Assembly (NCBI GenBank): GCA_025059545.1
Contig: JANXDJ010000024.1
Coordinates: 1-18,128 of the forward strand
DNA length: 18,128 nucleotides
DNA from: Archaeoglobaceae archaeon
GTDB taxonomy: Archaea > Halobacteriota > Archaeoglobi > Archaeoglobales > Archaeoglobaceae
Reading direction: 5' to 3'
Shown here: piece by piece, positions 7,355-14,297 of the stretch
How positions within the stretch are numbered: the first letter of the stretch is position 1
Layout of the letters: every line of letters starts with the position of its first letter
Position numbers and translations under genes: made by a program
The notes under the pieces: model-generated
Databases searched by the model: none
What the model saw: only the letters and a program-made list of their open reading frames with translations
What the model was told of the DNA's origin: nothing

Positions 7355-8043
7355 TAGTATCTCCTTAACATCGCTAAAAAGATGCCAACGACGAAGGCTA
7401 AGGCTAATATAGCTAAATTCTTAAATACGTCCAAATAAAACGAAGAATTGCTTAGAAAGTTTTTTATAGACGCCAATTCAGCACTACAGTGATCTAACTC
7501 AATTTTAGCAGAATCTAACAATGTTTGCATGTTCCCAATTCTCTTTTCTAAGTTTGTAAAATTCTTTGAGCAATTTTCGAGATCCAATTTTGTTTTATCC
7601 AATTCAGAAGCTAAAATGTTGTTCTTTTCAGCAAGTTCTTTATTTTTATCATAAAGCTGGACATTTATATCATTCAAAACCGCTACAAGACTTTGGAGGT
7701 AGTCTCTTCTCTGACTTAATTCCTCTAACTGTCTTTTCGTCAAAATCGCTTCCTTTTGGATCTCTACTATCTTCTGATTGACATTTTCACCTTTTTCGAC
7801 ATCTATCAAAATACGCTCCACTCCTTTTTGTGATCGAATTAAGATCTCTTTTCTTCCAACATCACACCCATAGCTTGCAATTACTCTGTAATCTCCGGGA
7901 GAATAGTTTCCAGAGCTTTTGGCATCTTCAAAGAACATACAAGGGTCTAATTCTACATAACCTTGATCCGACAAAGTAAGGTTAAAACTTCCCCCTTGTG
8001 GAACCGAGAACGTAGAAACTATGGCTATAACCAAGAGGATCAT
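7354..8043 (-). CDS. Exported coiled-coil protein with C-terminal membrane anchor (unknown function)
   Basis: This 229-residue protein is not one I recognise. It begins with a hydrophobic signal peptide (1-13 or so, MILLVIAIVSTFSVP). A small extracytoplasmic domain follows (18-80) with two cysteines (35 and 60) that could pair, and a PGDYRVIASYGC stretch suggestive of a beta-sandwich. A long charged coiled coil spans about 85-195 (LTKRQLEELSQRRDYLQ and similar). A single transmembrane helix (about 207-226) then ends in LRRY, placing a very short positive tail in the cytoplasm. This layout resembles S-layer-associated or stalk-like surface proteins, but that is inference. The ATG overlaps the upstream gene's TGA (ATGA) and its TAA overlaps the GTPase ATG (TAATG), so the three are co-translated. 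Confidence 0.75.
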   Translation of the reverse strand: MILLVIAIVSTFSVPQGGSFNLTLSDQGYVELDPCMFFEDAKSSGNYSPGDYRVIASYGCDVGRKEILIRSQKGVERILIDVEKGENVNQKIVEIQKEAILTKRQLEELSQRRDYLQSLVAVLNDINVQLYDKNKELAEKNNILASELDKTKLDLENCSKNFTNLEKRIGNMQTLLDSAKIELDHCSAELASIKNFLSNSSFYLDVFKNLAILALAFVVGIFLAMLRRY

Positions 8044-8453
8044 TCTCCAACACCCCTTAAAGCTCTATGAATGACTTCGGATATTTCAGAGAGATCTTTC
8101 ATAGATATAACCTTACCCCTAACACAAACAAGGACTTTTCCTTTTTTTATAGCCAATTTGCAGTTTTCATCCTTAAAAATAGCAATCTCTCTGCAGTTCA
8201 TTTCTTCAATCATTCTTTTCATCTCCGCAATTTCTTGATCCTCTAGATTTGAAAATCTCTTTTTTTCTCCAAATAAAATTGCGCAATTGACCAAAAACTT
8301 ACGATTGAGGTATTCAGGAAGTTCGTTAACATTTATCTTTGTCTTCTGACTCTTAATTCCTAATCCAATTTTCTCAAGAACAAATTCAGCGACGAAAAAT
8401 CCGGCAATGACTCCTGCAAAGGACAGGACGATTTCCCAGAAGATCTTCACCAC
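8040..8453 (-). CDS. Small membrane-anchored protein (unknown function)
   Basis: This 137-residue protein of unknown family is the first gene of the operon leading to the GPN-type GTPase. An N-terminal transmembrane helix (about 5-25, IVLSFAGVIAGFFVAEFVL) is followed by a basic stretch and a soluble domain of about 100 residues with mixed helices and strands. The domain includes a cysteine-containing NCREIAIFKDENCKLAIKKGKVLVCV region. Two tandem GTG codons (8453 and 8450) could start it; AAGGGG upstream sits better with the second, giving 136 residues. It shares an ATGA overlap with the next gene. It is divergent from purD across about 110 bases. No enzymatic motif is visible. The soluble domain most likely faces the cytoplasm, but the orientation is a guess. 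Confidence 0.7.
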   Translation of the reverse strand: MVKIFWEIVLSFAGVIAGFFVAEFVLEKIGLGIKSQKTKINVNELPEYLNRKFLVNCAILFGEKKRFSNLEDQEIAEMKRMIEEMNCREIAIFKDENCKLAIKKGKVLVCVRGKVISMKDLSEISEVIHRALRGVGE

Positions 8454-8476
8454 CCCTTCTTATGTATACAACAACA

Positions 8477-8488
8477 TTTTTATTTTTT
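8477..8488 (-). promoter_or_regulatory. Possible TATA box of the membrane protein/GTPase operon
   Basis: An A/T block reading AAAAAATAAAAA on the minus strand has its centre about 27-30 bases from the tandem GTG starts at 8453/8450. It is the best TATA candidate in this gap but is a poor match to consensus. Confidence 0.3.
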
Positions 8489-8533
8489 GCTATGGATTTG
8501 CAACCTCAAGACAATGCTTTCGGAAATTCAAAA

Positions 8534-8541
8534 ATTATATA
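8534..8541 (+). promoter_or_regulatory. TATA box of purD
   Basis: ATTATATA is centred about 26-27 bases before the GTG at 8564 and predicts a leaderless purD transcript. It lies inside the apparent N-terminal extension of the longer reading frame starting at 8462, which argues that the extension is not translated. Confidence 0.6.
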
Positions 8542-8563
8542 CTCTCAAAAGTTTACGCTAAAT

Positions 8564-9958
8564 GTGAACGTGCTCATAGTCGATGCTGGAGGTAGAGGAA
8601 ACGCAATCGCTCATGCTTTTTCTCGAAGTGAGAAGGTCAAAAGAGTGTTTTTAGCTCCTGGAAATGCTGGAAGCGAATTCTTTGAAAGATGTGAGATCGC
8701 GAAGGTTGACGATAAACCCATAGGCTCAATAAGAGACCTTGAAAACATAGTAAAATTTGCAAAACAAAATGCTGATCTCGTATTCATAGGTCCAGAAGAA
8801 CCATTGAGTCTTGGGATCGTTGATCGACTTGAAGAAGAGGGTTTGAGAGTGATTGGTCCAAGAAAGGAGCAGACGATCCTTGAAGCAAGTAAATGCTGGG
8901 CTAAAGACTTCATGAAGAGCATAGGAGTGCCAATTCCGAAATACAGAAATTTTAAGGATCCTGAAGAAGCTAAGGAGTTTATAAAAAATTCTAACGGAAA
9001 AGTTGTTGTAAAAGCCGATGGGCTTGCTGCTGGAAAAGGTGTATATGTATGCGATTCCACTGAAGAAGCCATAAGAGCGGTTGAAGAGATCATGATTGAG
9101 AGAAAATTCGGCTCCGCTGGTGATAGAATAGTAATTGAGGAGAAGCTCGTAGGAATTGAGATCGCATTCACAGCACTCTGCGATGGGAAAATAGCTTTGC
9201 CTTTTGGTCATGCAAAGGACTACAAAAGAGCCTTTGATGAAGAAGACTTCGAAGGGCTTAGAGACTTCTACATAGGACTGAGAAAGAAATTTTATAGAAA
9301 AGAGGAGATCGAGAGGCTCTTCAAGAGTGGTCTATTGGTGAATCCAAACACAGGAGGAATGGGTGCAATCAGTCCACATCCAGAAGTAAGTGATGAAATT
9401 GAAGAGAAGATCATGAAAAAGGTTGTGGAGCCAATTGTAAGGCATTCTGGCTTCAAAGGAATTCTCTACCCAGTTATAATGCTCGTTAATGGAGAGCCAA
9501 AGGTTTTGGAGATCAACGTTCGAGAATGCGATCCTGGAGCACAGGCTAAGCTTCCAAGACTAAAAAGCGATCTTTTAGAGCTATCACTCGCAATAGTAAA
9601 CAAGGAGTTGGATAACTTCGAAGTGGAATTCAGTAATGAGTTCTGCTGTGCGGTCTGTGCAGTGAGCGGAGCTTTGAAGGGTAGAGAGGGGCTAAAGCCA
9701 GGATATCCTGCGGATCACTACACGAGTCAGAGGATAGAGGGTATAGAGAATGCACGTAAAATTGCTGAAATCTACGCAAATGGGATTACAAAGACGAGCG
9801 AGGGGTTTGTAACAACCGGAGGCAGGGTTCTCACAGTAGTTGGGAGAGGTAAAAACCTTCTGGAGGCAAGAGAGAGAGCTTATTCCGCTTTGAAGGAGAT
9901 CAAATTCCCTGGAATGAGATTCAGAAACTCTATTGGCTTAGAGTATTTCGCGAAGTAG
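8564..9958 (+). CDS. purD: Phosphoribosylamine-glycine ligase (GAR synthetase)
   Basis: PurD joins phosphoribosylamine and glycine with ATP, the second step of purine synthesis. The GTG at 8564 gives 464 residues. The frame is open back to 8462, but the extra 34 residues are unlike the family and contain the TATA box. Landmarks: N-terminal VLIVDAGGRGNA (3-14), APGNAG (31-36), IGPEEPL (75-81), the ATP-grasp loop VVKADGLAAGKGV (148-160), NTGGMGAISPHP (262-273) and LEINVRECDPGAQ (315-327). Differences from textbook PurD are DAGGRGN for GGGGREH, an insertion of about 30 residues between AKDYKRAFD (217-225) and NTGGMG, and ECDPGAQ for the usual FGDPExQ. I recall these features from Archaeoglobus PurD, so this is probably a lineage form, not decay. 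The 3' end overlaps the convergent phosphoesterase by 21 bases. Confidence 0.92.
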   Translation: MNVLIVDAGGRGNAIAHAFSRSEKVKRVFLAPGNAGSEFFERCEIAKVDDKPIGSIRDLENIVKFAKQNADLVFIGPEEPLSLGIVDRLEEEGLRVIGPRKEQTILEASKCWAKDFMKSIGVPIPKYRNFKDPEEAKEFIKNSNGKVVVKADGLAAGKGVYVCDSTEEAIRAVEEIMIERKFGSAGDRIVIEEKLVGIEIAFTALCDGKIALPFGHAKDYKRAFDEEDFEGLRDFYIGLRKKFYRKEEIERLFKSGLLVNPNTGGMGAISPHPEVSDEIEEKIMKKVVEPIVRHSGFKGILYPVIMLVNGEPKVLEINVRECDPGAQAKLPRLKSDLLELSLAIVNKELDNFEVEFSNEFCCAVCAVSGALKGREGLKPGYPADHYTSQRIEGIENARKIAEIYANGITKTSEGFVTTGGRVLTVVGRGKNLLEARERAYSALKEIKFPGMRFRNSIGLEYFAK

Positions 9959-10600
9959 CTTGAGCTCGCCTAAGTATAAAACTTCATCTTCGACTGCATA
10001 AACCTCGATCTTTTTTGAATTTCTCAGAATTGGAGACAAAAATTCACCCTGGAGAACATCACTTCCAGAAACGAGTGGTGAAAACGCTGGTAGGACAAAT
10101 TTAGTTTTATCAGCGACTAAAAAACAGGAGTAGGAATAAATTACTCCTTCTTTTCTGAATTTAATTGCGGGATGCTCATGACCCATGATCACCTTCTCAA
10201 ATCCCAGATCCTTGTGTCCATGAACCACATAGAGATCTTCGATCCGTTCGTAATCTTTCAAATCGATTGAATATTCTGAAAGGATCGCTGAGAGATAATT
10301 GTCGTGATTACCTCTAACTACTGAAATTTCTACGTCAATAGAGTCTAAGAAGACTCTAACGTCGTCCCATTCGTATGGCAGATTCTCCGCAAACTCATGC
10401 TTGAGATCTCCAGCAATTATTAGCTTCTCGATCTCATATTTATCCACAATTTCGTTGACTTTACTGATCACGTCTACGATCTGCATCCTTGGAATTGCAA
10501 TTCCTACATTCTGCATCGCATTCTCTATTCCCAAATGAAGATCCGCTATTACTGCAGTTTTACCGGCTACTATAGCCTTTTCTGGAGTTAGCTTTAACAC
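9938..10600 (-). CDS. PdeM-like metallophosphoesterase (COG1407)
   Basis: This 220-residue calcineurin-like phosphoesterase belongs to the archaeal ICC-like group (COG1407), related to bacterial PdeM, a DNA-repair-associated member. All five metal-binding blocks are present: DLHLG (20-24), GDLKHE (64-69), GNHD (97-100), HGH (127-129) and GHEH (140-143), so a dinuclear metal centre should form. There is no signal peptide, so it is cytoplasmic. The natural substrate is not known for the archaeal proteins. The start is GTG at 10600, about 22 bases from an AT-rich box in the divergent promoter region, so the message is probably leaderless. The last 21 bases overlap the 3' end of purD on the opposite strand. 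Confidence 0.88.
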   Translation of the reverse strand: MLKLTPEKAIVAGKTAVIADLHLGIENAMQNVGIAIPRMQIVDVISKVNEIVDKYEIEKLIIAGDLKHEFAENLPYEWDDVRVFLDSIDVEISVVRGNHDNYLSAILSEYSIDLKDYERIEDLYVVHGHKDLGFEKVIMGHEHPAIKFRKEGVIYSYSCFLVADKTKFVLPAFSPLVSGSDVLQGEFLSPILRNSKKIEVYAVEDEVLYLGELKLLREIL

Positions 10601-10616
10601 TTAATTCGTTGATAGA

Positions 10617-10632
10617 AATATTTAAATTTCTT
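10617..10632. promoter_or_regulatory. Near-palindromic TATA element between divergent genes
   Basis: GAAATATTTAAATTTC is close to its own reverse complement. It is centred about 24 bases from the GTG at 10600 (minus strand) and about 28 from the ATG at 10653 (plus strand). One TATA element could thus serve both leaderless genes. Purine-rich CGAAAG follows on the minus-strand BRE side, which makes the phosphoesterase direction the better match. Confidence 0.5.
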
Positions 10633-10652
10633 TCGTGAAAATTATTGACTAA

Positions 10653-11231
10653 ATGTCATACATTCTTCTTTCAGGCTATCCTGGAGTGGGCAAGTGCAAA
10701 ATACTGCAGGAAATTGCTAAGGATTTTGAGAACGTGATCTGGATCACAACAACTTATAGTATTTCAAACGTTCGAAAGAAACTCAAAAAAGACGCGTGGG
10801 TAATCGACGCTTTTAGCTGGGGCATGGGTGAGCTAAAAGTAGGAGAGAGAGATTTTATAATTCCAAATCCAACAAATTTGAACGAGATCAGTCTTTCATT
10901 TTCAAAGGTTCTTGAGAAAATTAGGGGCGAATATATCCTAATCTTAAACTCGATTTCAGGGCTTGGAGTCTATCAACCTCTTCCAAGGATTTTGAACTTG
11001 CTTAGAGCCCTTATAATAAAGATAGAAAAAGATGATGCTAAAGCGGTGTTCACTATCGTAAAAGGCTCCCAAGAAAGGTCTTTTGAGATTAGTTTGATGA
11101 TGCTATTTCCAGAAATTGCTGAAATTGAAGACAATAAGGTAATAATTTTAAAATCGAGTCATGAGGAATTTGAAAAGGAAGTTTATGGCTTTGATAGGGC
11201 GAAAGAGATATTAACAAAAATGCTCTCCTAA
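10653..11231 (+). CDS. Degenerate KaiC/RAD55-like P-loop protein
   Basis: This 192-residue protein has the outline of a short RecA/KaiC-fold ATPase. The N-terminus YILLSGYPGVGKCK (3-16) is a Walker A loop with Cys15 where Ser or Thr normally binds magnesium. The Walker B-like strand YILILNSISGLG has Asn where the catalytic Asp would be. Both codons are unambiguous (TGC and AAC). The middle (about 46-95) has VIDAFSWG, a KaiC/RAD55-like feature. Such loss of both magnesium ligands suggests a non-hydrolysing nucleotide-binding or scaffold protein; this is inference. It has no membrane segment or DNA-binding motif. It ends four bases before the DUF362 ferredoxin gene, so the two are probably co-transcribed. 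The family call is moderate. Confidence 0.6.
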   Translation: MSYILLSGYPGVGKCKILQEIAKDFENVIWITTTYSISNVRKKLKKDAWVIDAFSWGMGELKVGERDFIIPNPTNLNEISLSFSKVLEKIRGEYILILNSISGLGVYQPLPRILNLLRALIIKIEKDDAKAVFTIVKGSQERSFEISLMMLFPEIAEIEDNKVIILKSSHEEFEKEVYGFDRAKEILTKMLS

Positions 11232-11235
11232 TTTT

Positions 11236-12321
11236 ATGGAAGTTTTTCAAGTAGACTCAAGAGCAATTGTCCTTGAGCCAGCGAAATGGTATCAGCCGAA
11301 ATTAAGTTTGGTTAGCAAGCTTAGAAAGTTAATTGATGAGAGCGGTATTCTTGATAAAATACAAAAAGGGGATATAGTTGCAGTTAAAACTCACTTTGGA
11401 GATCGTGGGACTACTAAAACTTTGAGGAGCGTTTACATCAGAGCGGTTGTAGAAAAAGTCATTGAAGCAGGCGGAAGACCTTTTGTTACAGAAACAACAG
11501 GCTTGGGGATGATAAGAGCAAGAAGCACAGCAATAGGGAGGCTTGAGATTGCTGAAGAGAATGGCTATACTTCGCAAACATTAAAAGCTCCGATAATAAT
11601 TGCAGATGGTTTGCTTGGCTTGGACTTCGTTGAGATCCCGATTGATGGAAGAGCTCTAAAAAAGGTTTACGTTGCAAAGGCTATAGCTGAAGCGGATGCA
11701 GTTGTTTTCTGCACACACTTCAAGCTCCACATGCAGTCTGGAATTGGGGGAAGCATAAAGAATGTTGGCGTAGGATGTGTTGCAAAGCCTTCAAAGTTTG
11801 ATCTGCATGCAAGAGGCTATCCAAGGATCGTTGCTGAGAAATGCACAAAGTGCGGGAAATGCATAGAAATTTGCCCAGTTAACGCTATTCAAGACTATAA
11901 GATCTTAGAAGAGAGATGTTTGAAGTGCACTGGGTGTGCAGAAGTTTGTAAGGAGGATGCGGTTGAAATGGACTGGCTTCTCGGAAAAGAAGTTGGAGAT
12001 CGAATTGTTGAATGTGCAAAAGGTGTTTCGAAACTTCTAAAGAAAGCTTCATTCCTCAACTTCCTTCTCGATATAACTCCGCACTGTGATTGCCATCCTT
12101 ATAGCGATAATTCTCTCGTTTCTGATCTCGGAATTCTTGCCTCGAAAGATATGGTTTCCATAGACAAGGCGAGCTTTGATCTATATTTGAAAGCCCAACC
12201 AACCAGCGATTTTCTCGCTACAGATAGATTCTGGCAATGGACCGCTCCTGAAAGCATGTTGGAGTATGCAGAAGAGCTTGGTCTTGGAGAACAGAGATAT
12301 AAACTTACAAAAATCGAGTAG
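11236..12321 (+). CDS. DUF362 protein with two [4Fe-4S] clusters
   Basis: This 361-residue iron-sulfur protein combines a DUF362 domain with a dicluster ferredoxin module. The DUF362 part (about 45-195) includes VAVKTHFGDRGTTK (48-61), GRPFVTETTGL (80-90) and FKLHMQSGIGGSIKNVG (162-178), which match the family. The ferredoxin part has Cys203, 206, 209 and 213 (CTKCGKCIEICP) and Cys228, 231, 234 and 238 (CLKCTGCAEVCK), enough for two [4Fe-4S] clusters. A C-terminal region of about 110 residues follows, with an HCDCHP motif (near 284-289) that may hold another metal. DUF362 proteins are common in anaerobes and their reaction is unknown. There is no export signal, so it is probably cytoplasmic. 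The gene lies four bases after the degenerate P-loop gene and ends in a T-rich gap. Confidence 0.87.
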   Translation: MEVFQVDSRAIVLEPAKWYQPKLSLVSKLRKLIDESGILDKIQKGDIVAVKTHFGDRGTTKTLRSVYIRAVVEKVIEAGGRPFVTETTGLGMIRARSTAIGRLEIAEENGYTSQTLKAPIIIADGLLGLDFVEIPIDGRALKKVYVAKAIAEADAVVFCTHFKLHMQSGIGGSIKNVGVGCVAKPSKFDLHARGYPRIVAEKCTKCGKCIEICPVNAIQDYKILEERCLKCTGCAEVCKEDAVEMDWLLGKEVGDRIVECAKGVSKLLKKASFLNFLLDITPHCDCHPYSDNSLVSDLGILASKDMVSIDKASFDLYLKAQPTSDFLATDRFWQWTAPESMLEYAEELGLGEQRYKLTKIE

Positions 12322-12373
12322 AAATTGATATTATATTTACTGAAAATATTTGAAAACATAAGAAATTATTAAG

Positions 12374-12380
12374 TTTTTTT
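12374..12380 (+). terminator. T-rich terminator after the DUF362 gene
   Basis: A run of seven T residues lies about 50 bases past the DUF362 stop, and a second run of six T follows at 12414-12419. Archaeal RNA polymerase stops on such U-tracts without a hairpin. The 192-base gap (12322-12513) otherwise holds only the potA promoter. Confidence 0.45.
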
Positions 12381-12469
12381 GATCTGAAATGGCTTTTATT
12401 TAGCTCCAACAGGTTTTTTAAGTTAGAATGTGCCAAGAATTGTAAAAAACAGAATGGTGAGAAAACTAA

Positions 12470-12492
12470 CCGAAACCGCAAATTTTTTAAAC
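12470..12492 (+). promoter_or_regulatory. BRE/TATA promoter of the potABCD operon
   Basis: CCGAAAC (BRE-like) is followed about ten bases later by TTTTTTAAA (12483-12491). Its centre is about 27 bases before the ATG at 12514, and no Shine-Dalgarno precedes that ATG, so a leaderless potA message is predicted. Confidence 0.55.
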
Positions 12493-12513
12493 TAAAGGGC
12501 TCATATAATTGCA

Positions 12514-13554
12514 ATGGTTGAGTTTGCGGTGGAGCTCGATGGAGTTTCCAAGAGTTACTCCAATTTTGAAGCAGTGAGAGATCTAAAGCTCAAGATTCGC
12601 AAAGGAGAATTCTTCTCGATCCTTGGACCAAGCGGGTCTGGAAAAACAACGATCTTAAGGCTGATTGCGGGTCTGCTATACCCGGATAAAGGTTCCATTA
12701 GATTAATGGGAGAAGAAGTTACCTTTGTTCCGCCATATAAAAGAAATGTTGGGATGGTTTTTCAAGAGCTTGCACTATTTCCGCATTTAAACGTTTTTGA
12801 GAATGTAGCATATGGATTGAAGGTTAGAAAGGTTCCTGAAGTGGAGATAAAGAAAAAAGTGAAGGAATGCTTGGAGATCGTGAATCTCGATCCTGAAACT
12901 TTTGGAAAGAGAAAGATCAATCAGCTCTCAGGAGGGCAACAGCAAAGAGTTGCAATTGCAAGAGCTTTAGCTGTTGAACCCTCAGTGCTACTGTTAGACG
13001 AGCCTCTGGGCTCTTTGGATCTAAAGCTTAGACAGCACATGATGTCAGAGCTGAAGAGGATCCAGAAAACGGTTAAAACTACTTTCGTTTACGTCACTCA
13101 CGATCAGTCCGAAGCGTTGATCATGTCCGAAAGAATTGCTGTGATAAACAAAGGCAGTATAGAGCAAGTTGGAACTCCTGCAGAGATCTATGAGGCTCCT
13201 ACAACGAAGTTCGTTGCAGAATTCATTGGAGAGATGAATTTCATTCCCGCCGAGGTTTACAACGGCGGTCTTATGAGCGAGATCGGATATATGAGAGTTT
13301 CAAAGCTCAATGGTGCCAAGAGAGTTGTTGTGGCAATACGACCGGAAAAGATCAAGCTCGGTTGCTCAGAGATGGACAATGTTTACAATGCAGTTATTGA
13401 AGAAGTAGCCTATCTTGGTGGATTTCTTTCGCTTAAGGCGAGGATAAACGGAATAAGCCTTAAATGCCTAACTTCATCAGATCTAAGATTTGAGGAAAAT
13501 CAAAGAGTTGAGCTCGGATGGAGAGCGGATGACGTAATAGTATTTGAAGCATGA
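12514..13554 (+). CDS. potA: Polyamine-type ABC transporter, ATP-binding protein PotA
   Basis: This 346-residue ATPase energises an importer for spermidine/putrescine-type substrates. Motifs: Walker A GPSGSGKT (38-45), Q-loop VFQE (82-85), signature LSGGQQQR (138-145), Walker B LLLDEP (159-164), D-loop GSLD (166-169) and H-loop THDQSE (195-200). The C-terminal part (about 235-346) is the TOBE regulatory domain typical of the PotA/MalK/FbpC subfamily, with VVAIRPEKIKLG near 281-292. It is complete and all catalytic residues are present. It works as a cytoplasmic dimer on the PotB/PotC permease pair. The ATG has a TATA box at the leaderless distance. The stop overlaps potB by four bases (ATGA). 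The substrate is assigned through the binding protein of the operon. Confidence 0.93.
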   Translation: MVEFAVELDGVSKSYSNFEAVRDLKLKIRKGEFFSILGPSGSGKTTILRLIAGLLYPDKGSIRLMGEEVTFVPPYKRNVGMVFQELALFPHLNVFENVAYGLKVRKVPEVEIKKKVKECLEIVNLDPETFGKRKINQLSGGQQQRVAIARALAVEPSVLLLDEPLGSLDLKLRQHMMSELKRIQKTVKTTFVYVTHDQSEALIMSERIAVINKGSIEQVGTPAEIYEAPTTKFVAEFIGEMNFIPAEVYNGGLMSEIGYMRVSKLNGAKRVVVAIRPEKIKLGCSEMDNVYNAVIEEVAYLGGFLSLKARINGISLKCLTSSDLRFEENQRVELGWRADDVIVFEA

Positions 13555-14297
13555 AACGTTTTCTAGTTTTTCCTTCCTTAGTTTATCTTCTCATTTTCTT
13601 CTACATTCCCTTTCTTATAGTTCTGCTCTACAGCCTTGGTTTTCCGAATCTAACTCTGAAATACTACTTTGAGATCTTCGATCCTCTATATCTGAAGGTT
13701 TTCATAAATTCGTTGATTCTCGCCAGCATTACGACGATCTTATGTTTAGTCTTAGCCTATCCTGTTGCCTACTATATCGCTTTGAAGGCTGGAAAGTGGA
13801 AAAATTTGCTTCTGATCCTCGTTATATTGCCTTTCTGGATCAGTTTTTTACTGCGAACCTACGCAATTATGTCAATCCTCAATCCTTTGGGGCTCATGTT
13901 CACGTTCACGGCTGTTGTCATAGGGATGGTTTATGATTACTTGCCATTCATGATCCTTCCGCTTTACGCTTCTCTTGAGAGATTGAGCAGATCGCACATC
14001 GAAGCTTCATACGTTCTCGGTGCAAAACCTTCTAAGACGTTTCTAAAAGTCACTCTGCCATTGTCGAAGCCGGGGATCGTTGCGGGGATCATTCTTGTAT
14101 TCACTCCCGCACTTGGTGAATTCGTAGTCCCATTAATGCTCGGTGGAACTTATACGACGATCGGAACAGTAACTTGGGATCTTTTCCTAAGATTCCACAA
14201 CTGGTGGAAAGGTTCCGCTCTTTCGATGCTTTACATCGCAATCGTGCTTACCGCTATAATGCTCTTCTTAAAAAGATCAGGGAGGATAGAACTATGA
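13551..14297 (+). CDS. potB: Polyamine-type ABC transporter permease PotB
   Basis: This 248-residue integral membrane protein has about six transmembrane helices, beginning with a hydrophobic helix right after MKRF. The cytoplasmic EAA loop, which docks on the ATPase, reads EASYVLGAKPSKTFLKVTLP (near 151-170). It forms the translocation path with PotC. Length is slightly below the bacterial 270-285 because the N-terminal tail is short. Both ends overlap neighbours by ATGA (potA upstream, potC downstream), so the four components should be made in step. Family assignment is firm from the EAA motif and position. Confidence 0.92.
   Translation: MKRFLVFPSLVYLLIFFYIPFLIVLLYSLGFPNLTLKYYFEIFDPLYLKVFINSLILASITTILCLVLAYPVAYYIALKAGKWKNLLLILVILPFWISFLLRTYAIMSILNPLGLMFTFTAVVIGMVYDYLPFMILPLYASLERLSRSHIEASYVLGAKPSKTFLKVTLPLSKPGIVAGIILVFTPALGEFVVPLMLGGTYTTIGTVTWDLFLRFHNWWKGSALSMLYIAIVLTAIMLFLKRSGRIEL

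Noticed and set aside
8462..8563. N-terminal extension of PurD
   Set aside because: The sequence is unlike PurD, contains the promoter TATA box and has no Shine-Dalgarno.
8611..9171. Long open frame on the minus strand inside purD (186 codons), and a second of 161 codons at 8726-9211
   Set aside because: They are serine/phenylalanine-rich shadow frames of a well-supported gene, without promoter or ribosome site.
14174..14293. Long N-terminal extension of PotC inside potB
   Set aside because: It lies out of frame inside a coding gene; the ATG at 14294 has a ribosome site and a normal PotC N-terminus.
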